A DNA stretch of 64,000 bases from Pachyseris speciosa. Lineage: Eukaryota; Cnidaria; Anthozoa; Scleractinia; Pachyseridae. The notes under the pieces were generated by a model. The model had not been told where the DNA came from and did no database searches. It was given only the letters and a program-made list of their open reading frames with translations. Every line of letters begins with the position of its first letter. Position 1 is the stretch's first letter. Below, piece by piece: positions 44,801 to 58,700 of this stretch. Where the stretch lies: contig JAEMWC010000256.1 in assembly GCA_016490735.1 (NCBI GenBank), positions 345,001 to 409,000 on the forward strand. The letters are read 5' to 3'. The position numbers and the translations under genes were made by a program.

Positions 44801-47800
44801 CCGTGTCTTCATCAGGTATAAAGACATGCATTAAAAATTAATTTCTTTTGTATTTCCTTCATGAATTATTAATGAGTAAAAACAAAAATTCAAGACCATA
44901 AAGCAGCTATAAAGAACTGTAAAGGGAACTTTATTGTTGAAATCCCGCGTAGTTTTCTTGAGATAATGGCTGCATTAAATTTAACTTAAACGAGTTTTTA
45001 GTTCATATAAGTGTATACTAAAACAGTTATATATATTGGCGTTAGCGTATGCGCATGGATGTTTCTGCATTTACAGGCAACCAAAACGTAGTATGTGAGT
45101 ATATAGTAGTAGTATCTGTGGTAATTATATAGGGTATGCCAAAATAACATAGTAATTATGTTTATTTTATGGTTTCTTCAAGTATCTTGCGCACCTTAAA
45201 AGCCATATTTCGGGGCATCTGCACGTGAAAATTGCAGAGGATTGAGTCGAGTTGTAGTTGTTTCTACAAATTTTGTTAAAGATACTATCGTGGGAGTGAG
45301 TTGCCGAAGAAAAACTGAAAACGATACGAAATCAAGCATTCTTGCCTTTACTTCAATGTCCCATGGTTGGTTTAAACGCCATTTTGTCGATTTATTTTTT
45401 TACCAAGTATATAAGCTATTTTCTTTGGTCGACTATGACCATTGCGCATATTTTTATCAACAAACCAATGCCAAGCTCGGATCACTTCTAAACCGTTTTA
45501 CAGCAGCACTGTAAAACACAGGCAATGGAGCCTATCACGTTAGGCCTGTCACATTATCTTGTAACATTACGTAAACCAAGAGAGTCATTGATACAAATTC
45601 GATGATGCTATATTCATTAATAAAAAAAACCTTAGGGAGCTGCGGCATTAATTCGCATAAACATCAGTAATTGTGTTGAAACACTGTCGATCGATCGGCG
45701 AATCGGTTAAACTTTGAAGTCCTATTTGCAGTTACTTTGCCTTTCCATACAAGTTTATTTGTTTGTGTCTTTTTAGTCATTGACTGGAAACACCAACAGA
45801 GGTTCAATAGTTGTCAACTGGCTTTCTGCACCTTTTGCAGCCCAGTATATCCGAATATGGCCAAAGGCATACAACGGTGGAATATGCATGAGAGCAGACT
45901 TACTCGGCTGTGAAGACTGTAAGTGATGTTCATTAAAAAGTTATGACTAATGCGGATACAAGGTGGCCAGTTGTTCTGAAAAGTGCTTTATGTCTTAATG
46001 TCCTTTTATATGTTAAACTCTAGCTTCAGTTGTATCTAGTGCTTATATACTCTCAGTTGGAGCCTTGGGAAAACCGATCAAACCTAGTGATTATACTGTG
46101 GATACCTTTCTTCTTCTCATCTCTACTGAATATCCATTCACTGCTGCACAAATGGCTCATTTTACAGCTGTGTGCTTATTGACCATGGCATTACGTGTGA
46201 GGTTGGAATGGACCTTTTGCTAATACAAACCTCGCTGCTTTTCCTCTGCTAACAAGTCAGATTTACTGAGGTTTGGATCAGAATATTTTCAACCTCTGCC
46301 TCGCTCCTTACTCTCAAAAATAATTTTTATACTGATCGTTTATTTAAGCCACAGGGTAGACTTTTTAAACAAGATCGGTGTTTTCGCGGCTAGATTTCAG
46401 AATACGCAGCTATTTCATTTACATTGAATAACAATGGCGTCCATTTTAATATGCCTCCAACTTGGAAAGATATTTCAGACATTGAAGTAATCATGAACTT
46501 TGCGATTTCCCCGGAGGAGGGGGGGGGTACTTCCTATAATGGCCTATACGAGGAGGCTCCGCCCAAAAGGGGTACCTTTTTCACGCTTCAGGTATATGAA
46601 AGGGTAGGGATTTCACGACTCGAAGTATATGGAAGGGTAGGCAAATCTGTCATTTAGGTATTTTAAAGGGCCTTTCGTTAAAATATTTCGAACACGTACC
46701 TTATGACAGTACTGTTCCAGTAGGAGGTATATCAAAGGGATACAATTTGTCAATGGAAGGTATACGAAAGGGGTACCTTTTCTGTCAAAAATTGTATATA
46801 AAAGGGTAAGGGTCGGATCTTGGGGCGGAGCCTCCCCATACGAAATTTTTTTAGTGTCCCTTACCCCCCGGGGAGCGATTTCGTCTTCGATAAGAATTCA
46901 ATACGTGCTTATCTCAGTTAAAGCTGTAAAATCGATCATATTGTTCTCCCAAAACAAGTGTGTTGCATGTCTAAATATGTTTTTTTGGATACAAAAGCTC
47001 TGCTGATTACTTTGTTTACGTTGATTCAGTGTAGCGATTGTGACATTGCACGTTTTGTCAAACATAAGACCTAAGCTTTCACCTGATATGCAACAACACG
47101 CAGTACTTATCATGCGACGGGGGATTCAATTCATTGCTGAAAGTTCCAATCCTTTGCTCAAACGAATTAGTTGTCCCTTGTCTAAGGCGCCGCCTTAGGA
47201 TACACTGAGGATAGGATATGTCTTGTTTCCTTGCTTACGGTCACAGGAAATTTATTTCCAAACACTCGGTGGCCATAGTATGCCTAGTTTTGTTATATAA
47301 ACATATGGTTTTGGCGTTGTTTCCTCTCTGTTCTCTTGTCTTGAACTCCAAACGTGCCATTTAGCGCTAGTGGCATCAAAATAACTTGTTTTGATTATTA
47401 GACATTCATTCCTCCCTGCTGCATTTTTCCATCGGGTGACAAGAAAAATTGTCGATAGGAAAAGCTACTTCGTCATCGCTTTTAGATATCAGCGTGCAAT
47501 TTTCGTCGATTTTCATCTTCAGTTCTCGGAGCTTGTGTACATAATCGTATTAGCTTTCCACTTTTCAACTCCACAAAGGTATATTCAAGAGGATCGAACG
47601 AAAAATCATCCGCTTTACAATCTTCACATGCTCTGATCGACGCAATTCATACAGTATTAACTTCGTGATACATAAACAGTCGAGCAAGAATCTACACATT
47701 TCTACTACCCCTGAAACTTGCAAATTTTGAGCAAAGAAGACTCTGGGGACAAATACAATACTTACCAGGGGAGGGAGAGGAGAGATGTTTCATCCAAGTT

Positions 47801-50309
47801 TAATGAATAGATTAATCAGAATCGAGTGAGTGAGTGAGTGAGTGACTTTGGAGTGCCTCCTATACCTCATGGCACGACCACGTCATCCATGAGCTAAAAA
47901 ATAACGGATATACTGCATAATGGGAAAAATTTATTTGTCTTGAAACATTTAAAATTTTTTGCAACTACAAAGTAAAGTAGAAGCTGTTTTAGGTTATATA
48001 TTGTAACTGATCATTTGATAGGAAATAAATGTGGAGTGAAGAGCCGAAAACATTAAATTGCCAAATTAAATTAACAAACTATAACGACAAAAAATAGACA
48101 GTCAATGACTCCATGTGGCTTCTGGTGAAGCCTTTTCAGAGAAAGGGATACGACTCGTTTGTCAGTTTTTTTGCTGTTTGAACTGCGCCACTTGAGTCAC
48201 TCAAGGCAAGATATTTTTCGAAATTTACCCAATCATGTGTACACTGCGCAACCGTATATAATGCGAACGCTATTTTTTTAAGCCCATTTTCCAAAAATAA
48301 AATAAATAGCAGTATAGCTATCCGTTAAATACCCACAATCCGTTCAGAGAAATTCTCACCCGTTCGAACGGAGGAAGTTATCTACTCGCGAAAGACAAAT
48401 TATTTGCCGGTTTGAGTAAAGTCATCGGTTTCAAAATGGCTCTCATCCGTTCTGGCTAAAAAGTTTATTTACCTGATTTTAGAAAGCTTTCAATCACTTT
48501 TAGGTTGATCACATTGGTCTAGTGTCGAAAGACGGGCTTGTTGTGTTTCGTGTGCAGGGAAGACTATTTTATCTAATAAGAACGGCGTATTCCGAGCATT
48601 GAGACGGCATGTGAGAATGATCAAAACATCCAAGAAATACTCGTTGTTGCTGTGTAAACATTTTCGCTTTCAGTCGCTTACAAAAAGAGGCATCCAAATG
48701 TCTTTGCTGGCCGCCCGAAAAGGTAACAAATAGTCATGAACTGATATGTTCAATCAAGCGTAACGCGGCGAGAAAGGAAGATATAAATCATCTCCTTTGA
48801 AATGCGCCTCCGACGATTTTCATGGTCAAAAGATTTTGAATCTTCGACAGCCTCTGAAAAATAAAGCTCATTTATTCAGTCTTCGTTGTGAGCTGCTGTA
48901 CTTCGCAGCTTCGAGCAAAATAATTTTGAAGAAACTGTGCGTTGCGTCACCGTGTGCAAATAAACGACTGTGTTGTTTTCGTGTTATGCAAATTTTTGGC
49001 ATCCGCTCGCAGTTTATTGCGATTTATCATCCAATTTCATCTCGCCAATTTTCAGGCTTATTTGCTGGAATTCGAGAACAGTTCGTTTACGTGCGCTAAT
49101 AGAAGTTTTAAAGTCCGTTTTAAACCTTTATAAAGACCGTTATTAGTATCATAGTAATAAATACCCAGCGTTATCTGATCGAAGAATCTTCGCTCATTTA
49201 GTACAACACTCATCTGTTGTCTGATGCAAAGAAATACAATACCAGTTGTGGAGAATCATCGGATAAAGTTGCGCAGCAATATAAAGAATAAGCTTAACTG
49301 CGAATTCACACTCCTAGTGGAGTTTATTCAACATAAGCTTACAGCATCTCACCAACCGAACAAGAGTCTTTCAATCTGTATTCTTTATGCTACTCTTATT
49401 TTGTCCTGAGGAAAGAATTCTCGCTGGTTTTAAGGCTCAGCGAACGAACAGCAAGCTACACCCCTGCTGTATTGCTGAACGAAAGAAAAGACAAACGCGT
49501 GCTTTGAGCTCAGCGATTCTACCCGATGACTGCCGACTCTGATCTCCGAACACTTGCCGAATTACTTAACTGAACTTAACACACGGAAGTCATGACATAT
49601 TGGCTACCGTTGAAATTCAATAGTAGCCACAAAAAAACGCACAATGTTCGGACCTCCAGAACATTGTGTTGTAATAGGTGCACTTTAAGTAGTTTCTGCT
49701 TAAAACTTCAGAAGGTCTTATACTTGTTCTAATCATCTAACCCACTACATCTAATGCAAGTTCTATCAGTGTGACAGTCAGCCCTTGAGATTGCGACGGC
49801 CGTACTTCTTCAATGCATTTTTTTTTCATGTCCAGTTGAATGGCGCTTGCCTTGATTTTTCTTTCTTTTTTCAGTCCAAGTTCCTTTTGTCTCCGTTGGT
49901 AAACTCCAAGATGCCGTTTTGCGACCCTCACCTCCTGGGTCTGTCACGCTACACTGCGTTGCTACGTTTAGCAAGCAGCGACCTCCTACTTATCAGTGGA
50001 GAAGAGGGGTAACAGATTTGCCTGAGTCAAGTTCTTCTCTTACGATACGTTACACCGACATTAACAGTAACTATCAGTGTTCCAGAACAAGTTCATCAGT
50101 GCGTGATTTCCAGTGCTATGCAACCTACCAATGTTCTGCGTCACTGGTTGACTTGCCTCAAATCAAAGATGATAAAAACGCAAATGTTACCGCCACTATA
50201 AGTAAGCCTGCACTATTAAAGTAAAGTGACATACGTCAGGGATAAAATAATTACTTTGCCTCTTCCATCAACACAGTGTAGTTCTTACACGAGTTTCGAC
50301 GTCTTATTA

Positions 50310-50347
<38 letters not shown>

Positions 50348-50672
50348 TCAGCTTAAGGCATTTTCCATGATGAATTCAAGTTCGTCTGGGTAAATGTGAA
50401 AGTTGCGAACTTAACAACGATGAACGTCCGCAGTCCACATTGTTATACGATATTTTGTTTCTCTGGTGTCACGTCGCGAATTGAGTTTTGTGTCAGTTTG
50501 GCAGCACGTTCCCGGAGTTCGCAAGAAAATAGCAGTCGCAGCTTCATATGAGTAGTGACAACAAGAAACAAAGAAACAAATTAAATGGGAAGGAATTGTA
50601 AACTGTAACTGTTTACTTGGTGCTTGTATCCAGGTTATGGCTTGTCTGTTGGGTTTGCTTTTATTATTGTTA

Positions 50673-50704
<32 letters not shown>

Positions 50705-52357
50705 TATTATTATTATTTTTACTTTTGGGGGGGGAGGGGTGGTGGGGCAGCATTATTAGCTATAAGTGCTCTCTTTTCACCTTAATGCACTTTTCTTGAG
50801 TACTCACCTTCCATTTCATGTCGCGTTGTGCCATGTCGTGCTGAGTCAACTCATGTTTTTTTATTTTCCAGGCCATGTTATGGAGAAAGCGAAGAACACA
50901 TTTTAATTCGCTACCGAGTTAAACCTTAATGCATGATTAACCGATTACGCAGAGGCTATTAACTCAAAACGGTGCAAATATCATTACCTTTGTCAGAAAT
51001 TTGGAACACGCAATTAATTTCCATATACAGTTCCAAAAACAGGTGTTTTTTATTTATTTATTTTTTTTTTATCGCAAACCTTAATTATAGTTTTGCGTTT
51101 CCCTGAAATTTAAAAACCGGCGTGCTAGTGAAATTAGTTTAGTGAATCAATAAGAAGTCGACTATCGCATGCTAATCGGTATAGAGGCAATGAGTAATCA
51201 TTAGTTAAATAAACGGTATGCTTTACTTTGGAGTTCAAGAGTTGAAGAAATTCTTCTACGATATTCTTTTCAGAGATTCCAGGAAAGCCAATTGTTAATT
51301 CAACTAACATCCGGGCAAGATCCGCACAGGTCACGTGGACCTATAATCGGGGATCAGATGAAGCACCTATAGATTCCTTTACTCTTTGGCATCAAAATAA
51401 TGATATTCCCCTCTCAGGTAGCCAATCAAGTAAACAGTTGAACAATCTTAAGCCTTACACTTCCTACACTGTGCGTGTGAAGGCAACTAGTTTCTTGGGA
51501 ACAGGGGATTGGAGCGATCCCGAGACCTTCACAACATTAACTGCCGGTAAGTATTGGTTGAGATAACACCAATTCATCAGCTGTCAATCAGGAATTCCAT
51601 AAACAAATTCCGCCATTGGAATCACGCCTTTGGCAAAGATACTCAAACTTTCAAATTCATGCAAGAGGGTTTCAATAATATAAGCCATCTTTTGCATATT
51701 TTCTGCATCTCGCGTCCTGTACGAATAGTTTTCCTTACCGTAAATGATCTAATAGACGCCTAGCGTGTTTGTTTCTTTTTTGTGGTTTTAAAGGGCCATT
51801 TATCACCATCATCATCATCATCATATTTTTTTCATTTGCCTTTTTTCTAATATATAACAGTTTATACTCTCTGAAAAGTACGATATGTGGCAAGGTGACC
51901 TCTAGAAACCATCAGGCTTTTAGTTGAGACCACCTGGCTTGAGCATACTGACAATATCTTTACATAGATGGTGCTCAAGTGTGAGGCCTAGGTGTAGTAG
52001 TGTTTATAAGAGGCTTTTATTCCATTTTAACAAATGAGGACAAAACGTTAATTTATGTTTATGGTGATGACGATGATGAAGATGATAATGATGATGATGA
52101 TCAGATATTGAATGATCTTCAAAACCAAAACACATATGGTACTAGTTGTTTAAGTCAATAGCAGACCTTTCATACCATCGTTGCTTCCTTTCATTTTAAA
52201 CCTATTGAATATCGCAGAATATGTGATTCTCAGAAGGAAAAAAAAAAAAAACAGAAAATGTGCAAAGATTATCCGCGAAGAAACAAGAACCAGAACAACA
52301 TGCAGTTTCCAAACGTTTCACTGTAAAGCAAGAAGCTGATAAGTATTAGATAGTTAC

Positions 52358-52391
<34 letters not shown>

Positions 52392-52428
52392 GGCCGAAGT
52401 AAATATCTAATATATTTACTATTCAACA

Positions 52429-52460
<32 letters not shown>

Positions 52461-52723
52461 CAATGATTGCAAGCGCCCCTTCCGCTTTCTTCCTGACCGC
52501 ACAAAAGAACATAATTAGCACTTTTTGATTAGCCCAATTGGGAATTGGTGACTGAGATGCCCTGCATCCCAATAAAAGCAGTAGCGTTTGAACATTTGAT
52601 TGCGTTTGGTGTATGTGTTGTTGTTTTCAACATTTTTAAACAAGCAGGTCTCTGAACTACTGCAAAACAACTTGCAGTCTGAGAAATGCGGCCCGTTTTG
52701 CACTTATCATAGCTTTTTCTGTA

Positions 52724-52754
<31 letters not shown>

Positions 52755-55700
52755 ATTTGTTTTTGAGCATGTGATGTTTTCCAACTAGCGGGTTTGCTGA
52801 ACAATTGCCACTAATGGTAATTTCAATAGATCTCTTTGTTCTTCTTTGTTTTCCGGCAAACCATACGGAAACAATAGACAATTAGATATACCGTGGTATC
52901 TGCACGTGCAGAGTCACTTTTTCCTTCAGTTGTGACCAGACATGAAAGAAGTGTACGACGATGGCTTCACATCAGACGAGGATGAAGAGGCGATTTTTAG
53001 AACACAACAAAACCGAACTCGAAATACTGGCGAAGATTCACCTAAAGCTGGTGGTTTGGAGAACGAGTATAAGTTTCATTAGCCTGTTTAATTTTCCTGC
53101 TTTTAATACATGATTTAATTGAATCGCGCCATAGCATTTTATTAGTAATGTTTGGTGTTTAATTTTGCTTCAGATGAGCGCTTTGTGAGAGGCCTTTTAG
53201 GACATCCGAGTTGGAAGAATTTGAAAGAAGTTAGGCCGTTGAGTACAGTCGGAGGAAATGGCGCTGGATCCTTTGAGATTGGCGTTTTTTTGGCGTAAAA
53301 CAAGGCCGTTTTAAAAAAAGCCATATATACTAAGCGTCATAAAACAAACAGGCTGCAATATTAAAAATATTGCAGCCTGTACACTGCAATATTTTTAATA
53401 TTGCAGCCTGTTTGTTTTAGCACGTTTACTATATATTACCCCTGAGAATTTCCCTGCTGACAAAAAGGACCGCCCCCGTTTTCCTGACACACCTGTTTAA
53501 GCATCTTTACAGACTGCAATCACTGATTTAGTGCAGAGAGAGAACAATGGCAATGGGTGTTAAATAGTAAATATTAAATTGCTAATAGCAGTTGTATTCC
53601 TCATTTATTATTTTGTTCCTTTTCCCCGCCATTCAGGGGGGGGGGGGGGGTGCGTTTAATGGAAAATACACTGAACTGTTTTGCCCATTTTTTGGAAGGC
53701 GGCTCTTATTTGATGCTAGATTCTTGTTAGATACTGGGCGTTTAATAGAGAGGGATTTTATCATTGTCACAGCTCTTGCAAGCTTTTAGTGCAGCTGGCA
53801 ACCTCCCCTTAACAATGTTTTCCCAGGCGATACATTGCTTCAAGGAACTAAGTGAGAGGGAAAAAAGAGAATACTAAAACTATCCTTTCCTGTAAATACC
53901 TTGGCAAAAGTCTGCCATTGGAGATGTAGTCATTATACAGCCACCTAAGGTTCTAATAAATCATTGATTGCTCAAGGTGTTTTTCTAGTTTCTCTGGACA
54001 CTGAAATGTCCATACTTTCCTATGCTAGTAAAACTATCCTTTCCAGTAAATGCCTTGGAAAAAGTCTTTAGACTTTCTGGATAGGAATATTTCTTTTTTT
54101 ATGGAGCTTTCATGGAATCTTAAAATGATGCGTGGAAATTTAATTAAGAGGTCTCGACAGCGATGTAGACGAGAACCAGCTTTCTAGGTTATCAAACCAT
54201 TTGGTTAACTAATCACTCGAGCAGCCAATGAAGTTGCGATTAATAATCACGGCTTGTATAATACCGGGTACAAAAATTGCAATTCGTTTGTGACGTACAT
54301 GTTAGTTGATTTCCTGATAACTTTTGTTTTTTCAGTTCCAGAAGTCACTGTTCAAGTCCTCAATGTGAGAGGCCTTACCTCGCGAATAATTTACGTCGAA
54401 TGGACGGTAACCACTTGTTTCAGTGCGAATATGAAAAACAATACATAACAAATAAATGGCTTAGTTTCTTAAGAAAATTTTTTTGCCACGTCGTAGATAT
54501 TGTGGAACACATGATTCCATTAGCTAATTTAATTAGGTGAATGTCTTGTCTTATTGGAAAAAAATATTAGAGGGTGGCATTACCGAACTAGCTTTGTGCC
54601 AAAGTGAATCAACAGCTTCTAGTTTATACCTCATTGCTGTTTTACAGGTCCATTATTTACACGCTCGGAGATTTTAACGTAGAGCCCAGGTCCCATAAAT
54701 TTCTTGCTTTTTCAGTGCAGTGTTTGTAACGCACACATCATTCTTTCGACCGAACTAGCTTTGTGCCAAAGTGAATCAACAGCTTTTAGTTTATACCTCA
54801 TTGCTGTTTTACAGGTCCATTATTTACACGCTCGGAGATTTTAACGTAGAGCCCAGGTCCCCATAAATTTCTTGCTTTTTCAGTGCAGTGTTTGTAACGC
54901 ACACATCATTCTTTCGAGTCCCTATATGGTGACCAGTCGACCTCATCTGACAGTTATTACAACAAAATCTCAGATACAAAAAGCTAAACATTTATCTTTC
55001 CTGGCTTAAGCTGAAAAACCACCCGCCCTACTGAAACGTAACATGCGGTGGAAATTCACATTCTAATCAGTAATAAGTTATCAATAGTACACCAGTAAAG
55101 TGGACATTTGAAGCATGCCTTTGAAGGGATATCCCACAAACGTTTTTGGTGTTGACAGAGTGATGTTTTTTTCGTCATCAAAGAGAAGAAACATCGCATT
55201 GATTTAAAGCGTTATTGTCCTTCAGAATCAGCTGTAGTTGCCCAGGACTGGTTCACTCATTGCTGCCATTACATTGAATCAAATGTTTTCCTCGAGTCGT
55301 TGAGATCTCTGTCGGGTGTATGTGATAGCTGTGATATTGTTGGGCACAGAAAGTTTTCGAAGAAGGAAGTATCCATCGTGTTGTATGCTGCACTATTTAA
55401 TTATTCTTCAAAGATTGGAGTTTGAGAACAGTGCGTCATATGTGAAATTTAAATTGCAACAGGAAGGCGAGATATTTACTCCTCTGTAAAGTGTGTCTAT
55501 AAAGGAAGGCCTGTATGTTATGATATTACTTCAACGTAGTTCAGTGTTTTGTAAAGAGCCTGTTCTTTAATTTGTCTCATATTTAATGGTATTTGGTCTT
55601 TTTCTGCCTCCTGGAGTGTTGTACTATTAGTAGGCAAAAGAGGTTGTCGTTTCATTGCGTAAAAAGGTGCTGGTGTTTGTCTTAACGGATGCTTCATGTT

Positions 55701-58700
55701 GAACTCTGATTTTTGCGTTCTTGTCTCAGCAACCAAGCTTTGAGATGTTAAATGGCCCTTTTGATGGGTACACTGTTGCCTACAGAGAAGTGGGATCACC
55801 TTCAGACCAGACTCTCGATGTCCAGGGACAATCAACGACTTTCACAATTATATCGAACCTGAAAATATGGACCAGATATTTGGTGAGAGTGAGTGTGGAT
55901 AACCGGGACTTTCATGGGCCATTGAGCCCTGAAAAGGAAACTCGAACACTGCAGGATGGTAAGTTACCTATTTGTTCACTTACTTTCTCTTTAATGTGTT
56001 TGTCTCTCAATAGGCATCTTTCACTTCACAATTCTTGCTTTTTAAAAAAAAGAAAAACGAAAAATAGTCAGCGAGGTTCAGTCATTACAGTGTAACTCGT
56101 TAGGTTTTCTAAAATTACTATTGTTCATACAAGTTTGATGAAACTCTTACTTAGCATAGAGGGGGGGGGGGGTGGCGGGGGTGGAGGCTGCAACTCAGAA
56201 TTTTTTGGGCAGCAAGAGAAATTTGAGCAAAGCCACTTTTTACAGAAGTTTCCATGTTTTTTTTTTCGAAGAGATATTTTCTGTTTTAACCTGAGGTCGG
56301 CTTGGTAAAGCCAGTTAAATTCACACGAGACAGTGGTTGTCTAGCACGTGATGAGTTTCTGGTTGAAGAGGATCATATGTTGATAAACATGTTTGAATTC
56401 TTTTTATTTTTGGGCACTGTACTGCACTGCATTAGCTGGTGTGGGGTATTTGTAGTCGTGAATTAATCAATTTCGGCGTAACTTTCTAGAGTCATATCGT
56501 AGATTATCGACTGGAGACTCTCGGATGATCTGAAAGTAATCCTGAGCAACACTAATAGTCTGTGCCGAAATCTTCAGGGGAGGACGGTCGACGTCATCTC
56601 CGCTCGTAGAAATACCGACATGACCATTCAAACCCTACGCCAGTGTCGGAATTAAGAAAGTTTCATCAGCGTATGGCAGATAGCATCAGCAGTGGGTCTG
56701 AAAATGAAGAAGTGGCTGATCAATTCTCAGTTTGAATTACGAGAAGCCAGGGCACCCAGACAAACGCCAACGCGCCGCCTTAAGACCCTTGCAGGTGAAC
56801 ACGCGCAAGGACAAACAGCTGACACCGGAATCGCACCAGCATATTAACACTTACTATGTGTCCATCGACAAGGTGCTGTCCGAGCTTGAGCTTAGGTCTA
56901 GCGGAAATGACCAGGGAGTACTCTTTGCTTTGGGAAATATCTGTCACAGTGAAACAGCTGATAAAGAAAGCTTCTCCCGCATTGCTAAATTTTACAAAGT
57001 CGACTGCGAGATTCTGGAAGCCGAGCAGAAAAGTCGTGTGTGTGGATTAGGCTACATGACTGTTTGTTTGGAGAATGATCTATTTGATATGTCTCAAGAA
57101 TTTTCTAATGTGGTACATATCCTTGGAGTAATACTTGCTACATCGTGTTCTGTAGAACGATCATTCAGTGCGTTGCGCAGATTAAAAAAAAAACTTACAT
57201 CCACAGCACCACGGGGCAACAACGTGTCAGTAACATCGCAAACATTGAAGCTGTGCACTATAATTTTCGTGCCCTTGGCAAAAGATCTGCTCCCAACTTG
57301 CAAATTCGGAGAAACAATAAATCCCCTAGCAGCCAGACCGTTGTACCCCAAAGTAATCCAGCAGGAGTTACGATCGCCCGTCAAAAGTGAAAGTGATAAT
57401 TTGCTATTCTTTCTTTCTGGGTATGTCCCCTCAACAGTCGCGATATTATCAGATGGCTTTACTTTTGGTTTTCCATTGAATTACGAAGGCCCTCGTACAT
57501 CGTGTTGCGCTTCAAACCTTCTCAGGCTGTTGATGCTAAACTTCATAAGGAACTTACAGCCCATCGGATAGCGGGCCCCTTTTCCTCTTCCCCCTCTTCC
57601 TCTGTTTCGCCGATGTATAACTTTCTGAACTTTATGAAAATATCGTTCTAAGTTAACCTCTGGGGTAAATAGATATATGAATTTGGTCAGAAATTTCGTT
57701 TTTCAGCATCAGCGTAAAATGATATCAGGCAGCATGAGTGAGACGCTTAATTCGAATACCGCATTGCTGTTGCTAGGGAACTGTACTTGGTTATAAATAA
57801 AAATTTGTAACTAATTTGGGTTTTGCTCTTTCTCCACCAGATTTGGAGGATATGTAGCCAATAGATCAAGAAACATTTGCTCTTCTAACTTTTCTTTGTA
57901 TCCTGACCTCTTGGTTATATGTTATGATTTTTGGGAAAAATGTTTGCATAATCTATGCTAATTTCTGACGTTTTTAATTTTTTCCAACATTGTGAGCTCC
58001 TTTGAAGACAAAATTTTTTTCGTATTAAAGCCTCATTATCGCTGATTAAAATGATATATAGCTTTTAATTCTCCTGTAAATAGTTACTGAAATATTAGCA
58101 AAACTCTGGTGTGGTTAAAATATGCCTGCTTTTGCAGCGGACCAATGATTTTCTTAGGAAGGTGATTAATATGGGAAAAATACCAGAGGGGTCCATCCTC
58201 GTAACCATTGACGTGGTTGGTCTATATCCTCATATCCCGCATGAGGAGGGGCTCCAAGCCATACGGGAAGCTCTAGATGGTAGGCTGGATGTTACTATTC
58301 CCACGGAGAGAATTGTTGAATTAGTGGCACTAGATTTAAGTAACAACAACGTTAAATTTAATGGTGAGAATTATTTACAGAAGTTAGGAACGGCTATAGG
58401 CACCAGGATGGCTCCATCATATGCGAACTTGTTTATGGACAGATTAGAGAGAAGCCTTCTTGATGGATATCACACGAAACGTTACACCTGGTTTAGGTTC
58501 ATTGATGACATTTTTATGGTTTGGACTGCTGGAGAAGAAGAACTACAATACCTAAATAGTGCGCATGACACTATCAAGTGTCTATGGACTAAGGAGTGGT
58601 CTATGGACAGGGTAAACTTTCTTGATGTGAAGGTGATCAATAGTAATGGCATTCTAACGACAGATTTGTACGTGAAACCCACGGATAAACATCAATACCT

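Larger units (their letters stand above)
45919..49874. other. Long intron before the Ig exon, repeats only
   Basis: Contains the TIR element 46502-46883, the dispersed repeat copy 46885-47100, a (GAGT)n tract at 47826-47845 and the repeat 48395-49000. No host exon is supported, although several short open stretches exist. Confidence 0.6.

Noticed and set aside
49737..49931. Minus-strand frame overlapping the Ig exon start
   Set aside because: The plus strand has a clear splice acceptor and Ig motif there.
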